Below, one piece after another: positions 11,066-22,963 of a DNA stretch of 64,000 nucleotides. The DNA is taken from positions 429,298 through 493,297 of the forward strand of contig NC_030986.1 of the NCBI RefSeq assembly GCF_000149955.1. The letters are read 5' to 3'. The position numbers and the translations under genes were made by a program. Position 1 is the first letter of the stretch. The number at the start of each line of letters is the position of its first letter. This DNA comes from Fusarium oxysporum f. sp. lycopersici 4287. Lineage: Eukaryota > Ascomycota > Sordariomycetes > Hypocreales > Nectriaceae. The notes beneath the pieces were generated by a model. It had not been told where the DNA came from. It worked only from the letters and a program-made list of their open reading frames with translations, and ran no database searches.

Positions 11066-12303
11066 TCACAGCTTCGCCCGAGTCTTATCAGTGACCTTGT
11101 CAACAAGCTCAACCACTCCCTCCGCACAACCATAAGACCCCATATATCCCCATCCAGAATGCCCATAATTATGAATAACCCACGTCTCATCATCCAATTT
11201 CTCCTCTTCCAGCCTCAATCCCCCCTTTCTATAAGGCCTAAACCCAACACCATGACGGATAACACTTAACCCAGTAATTCCCTTTCCACCAGCGATGTCA
11301 GGACAAAGATCTACAATTCTCTGCATGATCCGGTTCGCGGTGTTCGGATCAGGCTGTGTATCCCAATTCCCAATCTGATACGTCCCACCAATAACCGTAC
11401 CACCGCCAGCTGCTCTCTGCATAGCATAGATCTCCTCACCGCTTTCATCGAGGGCGCTAGAACACATGAAGAGTGGTAAGTTCTTGGGTGTTTCGTTGCG
11501 AACGAGGACGATTTGACCCCGTGCTGGTGCGACGGTTGTGTCTTGCACGCCTCCGAGCTTTAGAGATCCGAGACCAGTGGCGTTTACGATGATGTTAGCT
11601 TTTTCTCCAGTATGGCTGAGATATTTGGCTTCATTGATGTGAGTTAGAATAGCGCGCTTTACGACGACGCCGTATTTGAGGCATTGGCCGAGAAGCCAGG
11701 GGAGATAGATGGCTGTGTTGATGCAAACTCCTTGGTATTGGAAGCCAGAGTCGTAGCCTGTTGCGACTTCGGATGGATGGTTGTTCCGGAAGTTGTTGAA
11801 GATTTCTTTGAACCATGGGTTATCGGCGTAGAAATGGGCTGAGAATCCAGATTTGGCGGACTCTGTGTCTTTATTCCGACGAAGAACATGCGTTGCTTGC
11901 GATGTTAGCCATTATCTGGTCTTTAACAAGTCTCAAGAACTTACTCTGGAAATGAATGCCCGCCTCAGGGGTCTCCTCGACAAGTTTCTTTAAGGCGATC
12001 CATGTTCTTCGTTCCCAGCGACTTGCGTCCTTTGGTGATAAGCTTGATAATGTTAGTACGATGGTCTTGAAAGTAATTCAGTGCTTGGCTTACGGAATGA
12101 CATTGGCTCCGGCCCATGGTGAGGCATACTCGGCATCATAGTCACCGGGCATATGCTTGCCGACAACGGTGACTTTGTTACCCTCCTTGGCCAGCAACAA
12201 TGCTGAGGTGAGGCCAATTACACCAGCACTAGATATCGTTAGCTGAAGTTTCCGTGGTATCAATTTGAATATCTTACCCGATAACGACAACGGTATTTGT
12301 CAT
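11066..12303 (-). CDS. FAD-dependent D-amino-acid oxidase, peroxisomal
   Basis: Four exons on the minus strand: 12303-12278, 12228-12094, 12042-11945 and 11895-11066, about 362 residues. All introns have GTAAG donors; introns 2 and 3 have CTAAC branches and AAG acceptors. The first intron splits the FAD-binding motif VVVIGAGVIGL. The C-terminal half carries the D-amino-acid oxidase signature (VIHNYGHSGWGYMGSYGCA) and the substrate-arginine region VIRHGVGFRPYRKGG. The protein ends in AKL, a type 1 peroxisomal targeting signal, which fits an H2O2-producing oxidase. It deaminates D-amino acids or D-imino acids. Because it converges on a hydroxyproline-epimerase-like gene, D-hydroxyproline is a plausible substrate, but D-alanine or D-proline activity is equally compatible with the sequence. 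D-aspartate oxidase is less likely but not excluded. Confidence 0.88.
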
Positions 12304-12958
12304 GATGAGAATTATATAATTCTAGAATATTATTTGAGGAAACTATAGAGATTGTGATATTTGAACTATAGCTTAGAGAACGTCGAATTTAAGTGATAGC
12401 TATTCATGTGGTTACATTGTAAATGATCACTTGTGATTGGTTACTTCGCGGATGCATGCCTATCTCGACAGAGTGGAGCTAGTGGTATGTGAACTGTTTC
12501 CCAAAGAGTATCTGGGGTAGACTTGTTATCTGCAAGCACTAATTCAGTGCGTAGTGAACTCAAAAAAAGTTCATTCTCGCGCTGGCTTGCCAAGTTTAAC
12601 ACAGAGAACTGTCGCGTGACTAATGTGAGTATCGCATCGTGTTCTAGACCCAGGCCTCAGGGGGAAGGGAAGCTTCTGACCTCGAGGCGAGGTGCCAAAA
12701 GACACCTGGTCTAAGGCCCATTATTTCTACACTAAACTGATACTCAATTAACCTAAGTCTTTTTTTCACTTTAGATTACATATCATGCGTTGTTTTGTCT
12801 CCACTCGCCAGGACAAGAGAAGCCTTTCCGAAGTACCTAAAGGTAATTCAGTGCAAGACGTCCCGCCAATCAAATGCACCATATCAAACTCCACAGTTCA
12901 CTGCTCTCCACTTCAACGCCCTTCATCTTTTGGCTAACCTGGCTCATCGTCTTCTGAG
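12304..12958. other. Intergenic between oxidase and kinase-like pseudogene
   Basis: Divergent promoter region of about 650 bp. Nothing coding is supported. The sequence just before 12959 is C/T-rich and leader-like. Confidence 0.35.
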
Positions 12959-14200
12959 ATGGCTACAACGCCGAGATACAGAATCGAATCGATCACCACA
13001 GGTCTCCGGAGCGGTAATCATGATGCACGCTTCTCCGTCCGCCGGAATGGCAAAGCATTCTACATCAAGATCTCACCGACAAAGTTCATCAACTCTCCCA
13101 ACATGACAGAGAAGTACATGGCATACCTTGAAGTCCTCGAGTCAGGTGAGGAGGTCATCGGCGACATACATGATACCGACGTCTACGAATGGGCCATGGC
13201 CCCATTTGTGTCTCTCCTGGTCGAGCTCGCACCTCCTCCGGAATGTGGTCTAAAAGACATCAAAATCACTCTACACGAGCATCAATTTCCGGAGTTCTTT
13301 GTCTTTGAACTAGACATCATTGACAAAAAGTTACGTCCTCGACGTGTTGTAGCGGAGACGTCACCTGTGCGTCCGTCTTTTGTAACCTTTGATGATGACT
13401 TTCTCGATGACTTGGAGACTTGGACTGCTCTCTACGATCCCGCTGGAATAGTTTTAAGTTTCAAAGATCCTGAGGATGCGCGGTTCAAACCGCTAAATAA
13501 GGTTCTCATCGACGACTGCCGGACTGAGTGTTTCTTCAAGCCGTGCAACTTCGGCGTTCAGATCAGGCGCGAACTTGGGACCTATTAAATGATTCACGCG
13601 GCAGGTTTGGACTCATAGTTCAACTTGTGTCACCTTTACGGCATCGTCATGGATGAATATGACTTCATCCTTGGAATTTTGCTAACTCATATTGATAACC
13701 GAGGTTGTCCGCTCTCAACCAAGATCGCTCTCAAGGAACATCATGATCCTCCGCCTGAAGTGAGACAACGGTGGATGGATCAGATCGCCGCTGCTGTTTC
13801 TGGTTTACATGACACAGGAATAATCTGGGGAGATGTCAAGGCAGAGAATGTATTGATAGATCAGGATAGTAACGCGTGGGTTACCGATTTTGGTGGCGGC
13901 TATACTAAGGGCTGGGTCGATAAAGAGGTGGCGGAGACTATGGAAGGGGATAGAATGGGTATGGCGAAGCTAAGAGAGTTTGTCTTTCCAGCTGCATCAA
14001 AGAAAGGCGGAACAGTAGTGTACATTCTCATTAGATTCCAAGGATTGCAGAGGGATATACGATGTGTAGGCAACTTCAATGCTCCGACAAGGAGGCTTAC
14101 GCGACATTTGTATCCATATCGCCGACTACTGTCCCACTCTCAAGGTTCGTGTACAATACCTCAATCCAGAATGATAATTAATTCTTTCTTCAGCACCTAG
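12959..14200 (+). pseudogene. Kinase-like protein gene interrupted by two in-frame stops
   Basis: The reading frame from 12959 continues coherently past a TAA at 13586-13588 and a TAG at 13616-13618, all in one phase: GTY, stop, MIHAAGLDS, stop, FNLCHLYGIVMDE. The downstream part has the marks of a fungal protein-kinase-like fold: GIIWGDVKAENVLID (catalytic-loop Asp), AWVTDFGGGYTKGWVD (DFG-like metal-binding site). The whole matches a hypocrealean family of about 350-400 residues with a divergent N-terminal half. An intron 13555-13618 with donor GTTCAG would remove both stops in frame, but the sequence it removes looks coding and the donor is atypical. I favour a pseudogene. Both stops could have arisen by C-to-T change at CpA (CAA to TAA, CAG to TAG). 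The last 60 residues drift from the family, so the 3' end may also be damaged or spliced. It overlaps the end of the next gene by 4 bp. Confidence 0.6.
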
Positions 14201-16080
14201 TCAGCTATTGCAGCCTCCCATATACCTTTCACATAATCATCCTCAGAGAAGTCCAACGGCCATGCAATATTCAACAACACCCTCCTTGCATCCTCCCACT
14301 TCGCCAAACCCATATCTCGACTCTGTTTCTTTATAATCCTCTCGAAAAACGGCTTCAAGCCAGGTTCTCGCTTCATATCCCCTAGTTTCTCATGTAAATA
14401 AAGACTCATCAATCCCAGAAACGATTCCCAGAATAACAACTCTGCAATATCTGGCGTATTTGGTTTCTGAAGCGCAAAGGAGAGATCACGTTGGAAGATC
14501 CTCATGCTACAGAGGTATATCTCCTTTGTGAAAGGGCGCCATAGAACAACTACTTGTTCAAGGAATAACTCTGCTGCGATGACCAATCCGCACCATGAAG
14601 TCTTTTGCTCAGCGTCTGAAATCGCTTCATGTTCACGATCGGTTGATGAAATGGAGGTTTGGTGCGATTCAAGAACTGCGTCGTAAACTCTAGCAGCTGC
14701 ACCGGTTCTCCAGAAATCATCGTGTATCTTTTGAGCTTCTGTGAGATTATAGAATTCATCGGTGACTTTACGAAGACTGTTCACTATTGGCGCACTGTAG
14801 ACGTCAGAGAGCCTTGCTCCGATGTCAGGCAGTATAAAGAATGTTGAGAAGAGGCGTATGGCTTTTAGCTTGAGACAGTGTAAGTAATGGCCCTCTGACT
14901 TGTACCATTTGTGCATGAGACGCATGGGATCGGAGACGGAGAGACTGTTCTTGTGTTGTGTTGAGTCTTCGGCGCGGAGGATGCCATGGAGGACGGTCTG
15001 TACGCCATGGATGAAGGTGGAGGTTCTGGGATGTCAGCTGACGCCAGGATTAGTCTGATTGATAAATACTCACAATAAAAAATAGCGATCAGATAGCTCT
15101 TGGTCACGAGTCTTGCCATTGGTATTCGACGGGTCTGTTATCCGACATGGTAGAGCGTAGATGACATTTAAATGCTTTTCGGCCATTTGCATGTCCCCAC
15201 TGCAGAACTATCAATGAATTAATACGTCTGAAATAATGAGCGACGTTCATTTGCCATACCTCTGTGTATGCCAGGGTGGCAATCTGTTTGGTGATGGCAG
15301 CTGAAAGGGTGAGATCTCCACTGGAAAGCCATTTCTTCACCAATCGCACGGTCTCAATTCTATGAAAGAGGAATGTATGCTCAAATGCTTCGAGGCTGCC
15401 GACCTTAAATGTAAAATGAGTGGCTGCCATCAAAATCGCATTGCGGAGGGCTTCGGGATCCGATATGGTATATGGCATGCTATCAAGGTTAACTATTGGT
15501 TGGAAAGACGACACGGTTAGACGTACCAATCTTTGTGTTGCTCTGTGAGAGATGTGACAAGGGTTTCACCGTAGACAAAAGGGCTGTTAGTAGTGACCTG
15601 TCGCTCATGGATGTTGGGACCTACAGTAATTGAAGAGTTCATGCGATTTGAGGGGCATGTCAATGGCCACGCAGTCCAACGTCGTTGCAGAGCTCGACAA
15701 AATAAGCTGACGGACCAGAGCCTGGGTGTTAGGCACCTCAGGTCCCTTGGAAGAACTCGGAGCCTCCCAGGGAACATGTTCCCACGGCTGAGTTGCCCCA
15801 GCCTTCTCCAGCGCCCGTCTCTCCCTCAGTGGTATCTTGGCAGGTGGGTATTCACATGTTCTCCTACTATTAACGCAGTTCTCACTGTCAATTTGCACAG
15901 TCAGCTTTTCTCCGGGAAACAGCCTGGGTTTTTGCTGGGATCTCACCATGTGGGACGCTGCTCGCCACACCGCACCCTGCGGCTGCGGCACTCTGAGCAG
16001 CCAGTGCGGCTTCGTGTGTGGGCGCGCCGCTGTCGGACTTTGCCTTTGCCCTTGGTTTCGTCAGTGGCGTGACCGGCCAT
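14197..16080 (-). CDS. UPC2-like Zn2Cys6 transcription factor
   Basis: A minus-strand gene with about six exons: 16080-15947, 15884 to about 15620, about 15583-15527, 15479-15260, 15207-15074 and 15025-14197. Exons 1-2 join to give a perfect C6 zinc cluster, CSECRSRRVRC followed by GEQRPTCENC and VNSRRTC (spacing 2-6-6-2-6). The rest matches the DUF3468/Fungal_trans_2 body of sterol-uptake-control-like regulators: DMPLKSHELFNY, SDPEALRNAILMAATHF, MAEKHLN, DQELSDRYFLL. Introns 1, 3, 4 and 5 have good GT-AG signals and keep the frame. The join between exons 2 and 3 does not: the natural donor GTAGGT and acceptor CTAACAG differ by one base in phase, and only a 37-nt GTCCCA intron fits. It may be an unusual intron or a 1-bp frameshift that inactivates the gene. 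The target pathway is unknown. Confidence 0.72.
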
Positions 16081-16745
16081 GGTTTTGTGTGGTTTAATTG
16101 CTTATCCGGACGGGCGGTTTCGGTGAAGAGAGAAGAAGGATGGAGGTGATCCATATTACACGCGTGTTGTAAGCACTAGACAGGGTTGTTGATAGGTGAG
16201 GATATTTGGGCCAAGGCCTGGTGTTAGGACGCGACTTGGCAGATTCATGCCAGGGTGTTGCTTCAGGGGTATTGTGCGTGGAGAGATACCTCGTCTAAAT
16301 GTCCAGAAGTGTTGAATGGGGTATTACAATAACATCAGCCTCGAAAGATGGAGCCTCTTTGGGATAATTTGACGAAACATGCGCATTTTCTGTTGGTGCT
16401 GCGCAGGGAGCCTGTTAGAGATATGGAAAAAGCATAGAGGCATAAGAGCAATTGCATCTATCAAGGTTGAAGAATTATGGCCATTCTTCTAATTTAATAT
16501 CACATTATAAGGCATAAGTATCGTTGTATGGCAAACAAAGTGATGATCTATAAATACAAGCAAGAAATAATTGAACTAATCAGAATACCTCTCGTTTTTT
16601 CCTTTCAACCCTATTTTCAGCTTCCCCTAGCCAGCCACTACCCAGCCTGCTGAAACTCGGCTATCATCTCTCCAAGACTCCTCCGAGTACCACGAGACAA
16701 TATGACAGCAAACCCGACGCTGCCGAACTCTATTATATATCGTCA
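16081..16745. other. Intergenic, upstream of the UPC2-like regulator
   Basis: About 660 bp that becomes AT-rich after 16430. No coding frame, RNA gene or repeat that I can support. Confidence 0.35.
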
Positions 16746-17280
16746 TTAGAGTTCTTTCTCGTGGCCTGGCGTCTTCATCTCTAACCACAGTCTCTCAACA
16801 GCAGCCACAAACTCATTGTAGTTCACCTGGTCCCATTTTGGCAGTGATTTTAGTTCTCGCCAGTAGCAGTGACGTATCTCAGCGCAAACAATCCACTCAG
16901 CCTGCAAGATAAAGGAGTGGTGTCGTCTATTCCGTTCTGCGTCGGACTTTATCCCGAGTAACAAATGCTTCGTCAAGAAATTCCTATCTTTCAGTTGGTA
17001 GCATCGCTCCATTGCTTCCATATCTACACACCTGAGGGTGGAGTGAAAGGCAGCGAAGTTGTCAGCACAATAATATGCTTGGCGTAGCTCGTGAAAGAAC
17101 ACTCTGCACTCTGCAACTTAATGCCAAGCTCTTGAAGTCCTTATGCGATAGGATCTGGGCCTGTTCATCCTCCCAGGCTCACCTGTGATGTTGAGCAGAA
17201 CTTCAACAGGGAGGAGAGCCAGCTTTCCTATTGTTGAGGCCGTGAAGAATTTATCTCTACAGATGTAGAATGGGAGACTT
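16746..17280 (-). pseudogene. Relic of an F-box-like gene
   Basis: On the minus strand a frame ending near 17183 reads TIGKLALLPVEVLLNIT, which resembles the start of an F-box (LPxEVLxxI). It can be joined by a GTGAGC...TTGCAG intron (17182 down to about 17113) to a frame that runs to 16746 with VFFHELRQAYYCADNFAAF and 100 more residues rich in charged and aromatic residues. Neither exon has an ATG in a sensible place: the upstream frame is closed by a stop before any methionine. The expected F-box middle also appears shortened. I read it as a truncated gene, but an unrecognised 5' exon could rescue it. Confidence 0.3.
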
Positions 17281-18435
17281 GATCGAGATCCCGGCTTGAC
17301 ATGTTTGCGTTACACAATGATGTGTGATTTGTTGTATATCGTCTGTGTTAATTGTGGATTCATAACAAAACTCTTTGGACTCATTGTACTCTATTAGGTT
17401 CGATGGAATATGGCCTTAACTTATATTCACGCTAGACCAACTTCATTAAAATCATCAAGTGCTGCTTATGATGCGTCTAGACCGAAAAGCCAAAACAAAG
17501 TCGCCCGGCCTAAATCTTTCATGGCTCAACGTAAATGAAAGAGCAGGCATCTGTGCTTGTCTTTCATGAAGCTTTCCTCTTGTTTACTCAGGCTAACAAT
17601 ATCTGCGCAGATGGGTGGAAACAACGGCGAGGCCACTTGTTGGTGGTAAAGGCAACAAAGGACCCGAAGCCCGAGCACATCGCTCTGTTTTAGTATTTTG
17701 AACAAATCTCGATTGAATATACGGGATGGTCGAGGCCAAGTCTGGCATGCAGTAAAGGCAGATTAGTGTCTTTGTTATCCATGCGAGTCTTAACAAAGCG
17801 TCCGTCTAAGCCACAAAAGTAATACTGATCTTCGAGTCGCCTTGAACAGGAGTATTCCAAATAAGCTATTAATAAAATTAATACTGTGAGATATCGTTTT
17901 TCATCGCTTGTATTTCAGTGGCCTGAGGCAGGGTTCCAACGTACTGTTTCAGATGCTAACTGCAAACTCATGGTTAAGGTAAGGCTTTCAATGAGCTTCC
18001 AGTCTTGGGCAACAGCCGAAAATAACCTGTCTAGCTCATATCCCAGTTTTTCCAGGAGTATTCTGGGGCTTGAGCCAGTGTATGGTGTGTATAGCGGTTC
18101 ATAAGCTTGAATTAATTGAAGTTTTCAGCGTGTTGGCTTGGTACATCCCGTTGAGAGATCATGAGCTTTAATTATCAGTCGACTTCCCGTCAACTTTCCA
18201 TCTTTTTTACACGTAGATACCAAATCCTCTGCGGATTCCAATCTTTGTCAACCCCTACCCGGTGAGGTCGACGCGTCTTCTCCGGAAATTCAGGCTCGCT
18301 CTACTCGTCGTACAAATATGTGCTCATGAGCTCAGTTGTTGTTGCTAGATGTTTAATATCCTTGCATAGCGTGATAAGGCGTTCTTTTCCGTTGGCGTCA
18401 ATGGTGCGTGGGCTCAGCATGACCATTCTGGCGAT
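17281..18435. other. Intergenic, AT-rich
   Basis: No gene I can support. A minus-strand frame at 17593-17796 encodes LAWITKTLICLYCMPDLAS and may be another scrap of the F-box/ankyrin families around it, but it is too short to call. Confidence 0.3.
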
Positions 18436-19529
18436 TCATCGGAGAGCTTCTAAAGTTCCATAGAATAAGGCTGGCTCAAGCTTGTCTATGGCACCGTAGC
18501 GCACGAGAAGGCTCATCTTTGCTTCCCAAATGTCGGCTGCCTGCCCTCTGTGGTCCACTCCAACCAGAAGAAGGTTCCATGAGATCAACATAAGGACCTG
18601 ATAGTACACCTGTGAAGTCTGTCTTGGTGGATCACGGCTCGTCATCTCGATCATCGGGGTGAAAGTTCCTTGAGCATTACATCAATTCTTCAGTGCTGAT
18701 GGGGGTGCCCAAGTATCCAATCCCAAGTCTGTCATGAAAACACCACGCTTAGTGTACTCTTGAACAAGAACGTGCAAGACAATGGGCGGACAATGCGACC
18801 GAAGCTCAATGGCCATAGTAGTTTAGTGCCATGCCATATACGTATTCAAGTCGCCCAGAACAAATTCAGGAGTTAATTCATGTTGCTCCCATCGCTTTGC
18901 TGCATATGCTGGGGCTCGTTCAGGATTCATGCGAATCGGGATCGAAATACCCTGATTACTCAGAAATCTAAGCATTTTGCAGACTCCGTTCATTTTCTTT
19001 TCGTTTCTTCCCCTCAGCAGAAGTTGAACAAAAAGTTCCGGCATCATGGTGGTCATTGTTGACAGAGGACTAGGATCTTGAGACCAATCATTGATCGGAT
19101 ATCCCTTCCAGCATAGCCACATGCGAGCATTCGGATAGTTCTTTTCCAGTTTCCTTTAATTATGCCAAATAGAGGGATTTTTTAATCGGCCTATGTGTAC
19201 GGTGCTTCATGGTTACGCTCCATTCTTGCGACGTCTAGAATCTTGAGTCATTTCCGGAAATCTGTTCAGTCATGCGCTTGGTAATGTAATGGGCGAATAA
19301 CATTGGGGAATCCAGCTGGAAACAAGGCCAGCGATCGACGGTTGTTGGAGGCGGGCGTATCAATACTCTTGCCTATCAAGACAATCAACTCATCGGGGAG
19401 AAGCTCCGATACTCCGGTTTGATTCGGGCGTTTGTTGGAGGGCTGCGCGATGAATGATGAGCATCCTGACTCGAGAGGGAGACAGGGACACATGGTGATG
19501 GATATCTTTATGGGACGCCAATAGGGCAA
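18436..19529 (-). pseudogene. Decayed F-box-type gene with in-frame stops
   Basis: From 19529 the minus strand encodes an F-box-like start, LLPDELIVLIGKSIDTPAS followed by FPAGFPNVIRPLHYQ. Further on, one frame from about 19160 to 18436 reads protein-like throughout (NDWSQDPSPLSTMTTMMPEL, then VYYQVLMLISWNLLLVGVD and YGAIDKLEPALFYGTLEALR) but is cut by TAA at 18823-18825 and a TGA near 18684. The two parts are in different phases, so an intron or indel lies between them. The long stretches of sensible sequence interrupted by isolated stops indicate recent loss. The link between the two parts is inferred from order and strand only. Confidence 0.42.
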
Positions 19530-19983
19530 TCGAAGTCACATATTTGAACTCTGAGTCGAGTAGTGATGTGAATAAGAGAGAGATACAGTGACGTCCTGAG
19601 TACACTGTTCCAGTATCGATTGACTACTGTGTAGTGTCGAACTGGGACTGTGTTCATTGTTGTTCTCACGATTCCAGAACAATGTGACTTCTACCGGGAA
19701 CTTGAAGCCGGGTTCTGATCTCTTTGTCACATTAGGACAGGGGCCCTGAAAATGGAAGCAAACGACACTCGGATCAACCGAAGTCAGTGAGAGGCGGACT
19801 ACAAAGACTCAACAGAATTGGTGCGTGAAAGGCTTTCTCATAGTTATAAAACACGTTCAATTAGCCTTGATTTCGAGATGTCACCAATAACCCCAGCATT
19901 CACACTCGTTTCAACTTTGCTTCTACAGAATTTCTCAGTTTATCAGCAAAAACGCTGCACATCATTCTTCTACTCTCTTTACC

Positions 19984-20658
19984 ATGAATTCCCATTCCTC
20001 CACCCAGACTCAAAGCAAACTCTGCCGCCTCCCTCCAGAGCTCATGCTGGATATTCTGGACGCTACTAGAAAGTACTCAGACAAGATCAGACTTGTCAGC
20101 ACTTGTTGGAGGCTATACGATCTCCTCATACTATTCGTCTACTCCGAAGCCGGTAGACAGCTTAGATGGTTGCCAATGTTTGACGCCGCAAAGCGTGGCA
20201 ATTGTCGCACACTTGCCAGATGCATAGAAGCTGGAGCACCTATTGACTACGAGGATTCTGAATTCCCTTTTCGTCCTATTCGTCCTCTTCAAACAGCTAT
20301 CGCGTTCGCTCGGCCTCTCACCGTCAAGTGGCTTCTTGAACATGGAGCAAATCCGAATTCTACGAGAGACGCCGATAGAGCCTCTTTCTCATGCCCTCTT
20401 GCACAGGCTCTTGGTTCTATTCTTAGACCAGGACTGTCCTTCAAGTCTGTACCTTATCAAATGGAACTTAGATACTGTAAGGTTCCAAGCCGCAAGCATT
20501 ATGTGCGTAATAATCGCGAGATTATCAAGGCCCTCCGTCAAGCGGGTGCCGACGAGCAGCCCCTTGGATACCTTGAACGAAGCCATCTGGATGCAATTGA
20601 AGCCGGGGTTCACTGTTGTTCTCATCACAAACCCCGTCTCTGGTGCCCAGATTGGTAA
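19984..20658 (+). CDS. F-box and ankyrin-repeat protein
   Basis: A single exon of 224 residues. Residues about 13-47 form an F-box (CRLPPELMLDILDATRKY, then RLVSTCWRLYDLL). Residues about 65-200 carry two to three weak ankyrin repeats (MFDAAKRGNCRTLARCIEAG; PLQTAIAFARPLTVKWLLEHG; IIKALRQAGAD). F-box proteins recruit substrates to SCF ubiquitin ligases through Skp1; the ankyrin part would bind the substrate. The C terminus holds a His/Cys-rich run (GVHCCSHHKPRLWC) of unknown use. The start is well defined by the F-box position. A related gene lies at 24521-25258 on the same strand, and decayed relatives lie just upstream on the other strand. Confidence 0.75.
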   Translation: MNSHSSTQTQSKLCRLPPELMLDILDATRKYSDKIRLVSTCWRLYDLLILFVYSEAGRQLRWLPMFDAAKRGNCRTLARCIEAGAPIDYEDSEFPFRPIRPLQTAIAFARPLTVKWLLEHGANPNSTRDADRASFSCPLAQALGSILRPGLSFKSVPYQMELRYCKVPSRKHYVRNNREIIKALRQAGADEQPLGYLERSHLDAIEAGVHCCSHHKPRLWCPDW

Positions 20659-22963
20659 AGGCACGTCTTGATCCTTGACTTTGTGCGTTAGAACTACGGT
20701 ATATGGGTAGATTTGTCTTTTTCTTCGATGTTTCTCTTTACGCTTTTCTTCTTTATAGTTTATTGACTTTGGTACTAGTTCATCATCGGTTTCTTTTTAT
20801 TTTAGAGTTTTCATATAATCTCTTTTGTATAGTTTCAGTCATATTTCTTGCTTTACATTATTACGAAGAATAGTATTACAATTCTTTCTAACTGACTGCC
20901 CGAGTTTCAACTTGTAAGACTATAACTTATTAACAGAATACCATAGGTTACTATCACTGTGGGCTTTTTAACTTCCGCTCTACACTTAGGGCCTGACGAA
21001 AAGGCAGAATCATACGAACGACAAGGCTGATGTTGTATTGGGGGTTAGCCCAGCTCTCCTGATTGGTCAGAATCAAACCACTGAGCGTCTGGGTAGGTAG
21101 CTTAGTGAGTGTCATCCTAGATATAACCTCACTTTTAACCCAAAATATACTACATCACCGTTATTGAAATCTATTAGTTTCTGCATCTCATTAAGCCCGT
21201 GTATGAATATTATTACTTCCAGACTGCTGAATCTCAAAATTATTACAAATGAGGGGGTACGGGCTTACAAGTAGGTAACTAGGCAAAAGAGACTTCCTGC
21301 TTGTTCCTTCTATAAGACGCGTATGGATTGTCCGCTTCAACTTGGGACGAATGTTGGAACATCAATCTGAAGACATCATGATCTCAGGTGGGAGGGTAAG
21401 GCCCAAAGTCAATGAGGTATTGGATCAGCGCCCCTTAATTTCGGCTCTTCGCATCTATCCCGCCTCCAAATGCAGCCAAGCAGTACCCACGTACTGATGC
21501 CTAGCCTCCGTATCCGTACTCCCACGGAGGTTGAGGGTCGCGATTTAGTTGACCTTAGTAAGCTAGACCTGACACAGTCAATTCAATTGGGCCAATCATG
21601 GCACTAACTTAACATCTAAACTCTGGAGATTTGGACACTGTAATCAAGTTAGTGAATAACTAAGTAGTTACATACAAGATGCACATGGTATTGGCAGCAT
21701 AGCCAGGCTTGGCTTGACAAAATGTAGCTGACATTAACTTTGCTTGAAATTCTCCTTTTTGACCAAGTTGGGAAATTATTATGGTGGTACAATTACTCAC
21801 CATCAATGTGATATATTACAAACCGGGAATCCCGGCACCTCCCATCAATCAACTGGCTGATAAGAACAGGTTTCAGCTCAGGCTGCACATCTAATGCATA
21901 TTCTTATTCGTATTCATATTTATACTCATATTCATACACATAGGTCTTTTTGTGAGCATCACAAAAGCATTGCTGAAGGGAGATCCCGATGCACTCAACA
22001 GCGACTCGCCTCTCGCGACAAACACTCCAGCATCCTTCACTTTTGTCTCTACTCGTTCGATTCTCGCAGCTAGTTAGGAATGATCTCAGCAAACCAGAGA
22101 ACCTGTACTGCGTCCAATCTGGGTCAGCTTGCACCTGGATATCGCACTATACCAACTCACGGAACTTGGTTGCACCGATCAATACAAGCCACTTCGGTGA
22201 GCTGACCAATCACACTCTTGTGTTTACACAACAACTTACGACAAGGCCGCGGGCGCGGGCGCCGCGCCTATGTTCTCTTCGAATGGACCAGAGGTTCATC
22301 AAGATGCTCCGCAGCCCGGTTGCTAGTTGTTGGTAACTCCAATATTCTAACAAGATGTCAGATATTCGTTTTATTATTGCAAAAGCAACTGGTGCTATAG
22401 AGCGCTATTGAAACTCACAAGTTGATTTAGTAGTGAACCATTACGCAGGTGTATTATGTGGAAATTGCGGGGAGGCTGTTGATGAAGATGTTGTTCTTGC
22501 GCTGAGGCTCTAAGGAGAAACAGGGGTCTTTACCTTTTGCTTTTTTATGTGTTAGCTTGATGTTTCTACCCATGAAACTTGGTGGCGCCTATGGATTCAT
22601 CCAGGCTTCCCTGCACATATGACCAATGATGCTGTTTACCAAAATCTTGCCCAACTTGATCGCGATCGAACCAATCGGCATTTCGGAACCAGGGCAGTTC
22701 GCATGGTAATTTGGGTTCAATAAGCAGCTTATTTGAACAGCAATGAACAATAAGGGGTCTAAACTAGTTCATCCCTCATGTTCTGAAAAGGACTGCCTAC
22801 CCGCCTTGAGCCAGGGAGTCCATGTGGCAACCCCATATGGTAGTCTTCTAGAAGCGGCGTTGCTGAGATTTCAGCTATTGATCTTTAGCGTGACATCAAT
22901 TCTTTGTTCTTCTCTTCTCCTGTCTCATAATCCCCTCTAGTTTGATACATTTTTACGACCAAT
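20659..22963. other. 2.3 kb intergenic, AT-rich
   Basis: No gene I can support. It contains an imperfect inverted pair, TTAAGCCCGTGTA near 21191 and TACGGGCTTA near 21257, about 60 bp apart, which could fold into a hairpin but has no clear target-site duplication. A short TATTCA-type microsatellite is at 21899-21943. Open frames at 21989-22336 and 22743-22940 show no recognisable motif. Confidence 0.35.
21899..21943. repeat. Imperfect TATTCA microsatellite
   Basis: About 45 bp of alternating TATTC, TATTCA and TATACTCA units, diverged between copies. It would read as a Tyr/Glu run on the minus strand but no gene is supported there. Confidence 0.6.

Noticed and set aside
17593..17796. Minus-strand frame with LAWITKTLICLYCMPDLAS as an ankyrin gene
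   Set aside because: It is too short, lacks an ankyrin consensus and has no joining exons that I could find; kept only as a possible scrap.
21191..21266. Inverted TTAAGCCCGTGTA / TACGGGCTTA pair as a MITE
   Set aside because: The arms are short and imperfect, and I found no flanking target-site duplication.
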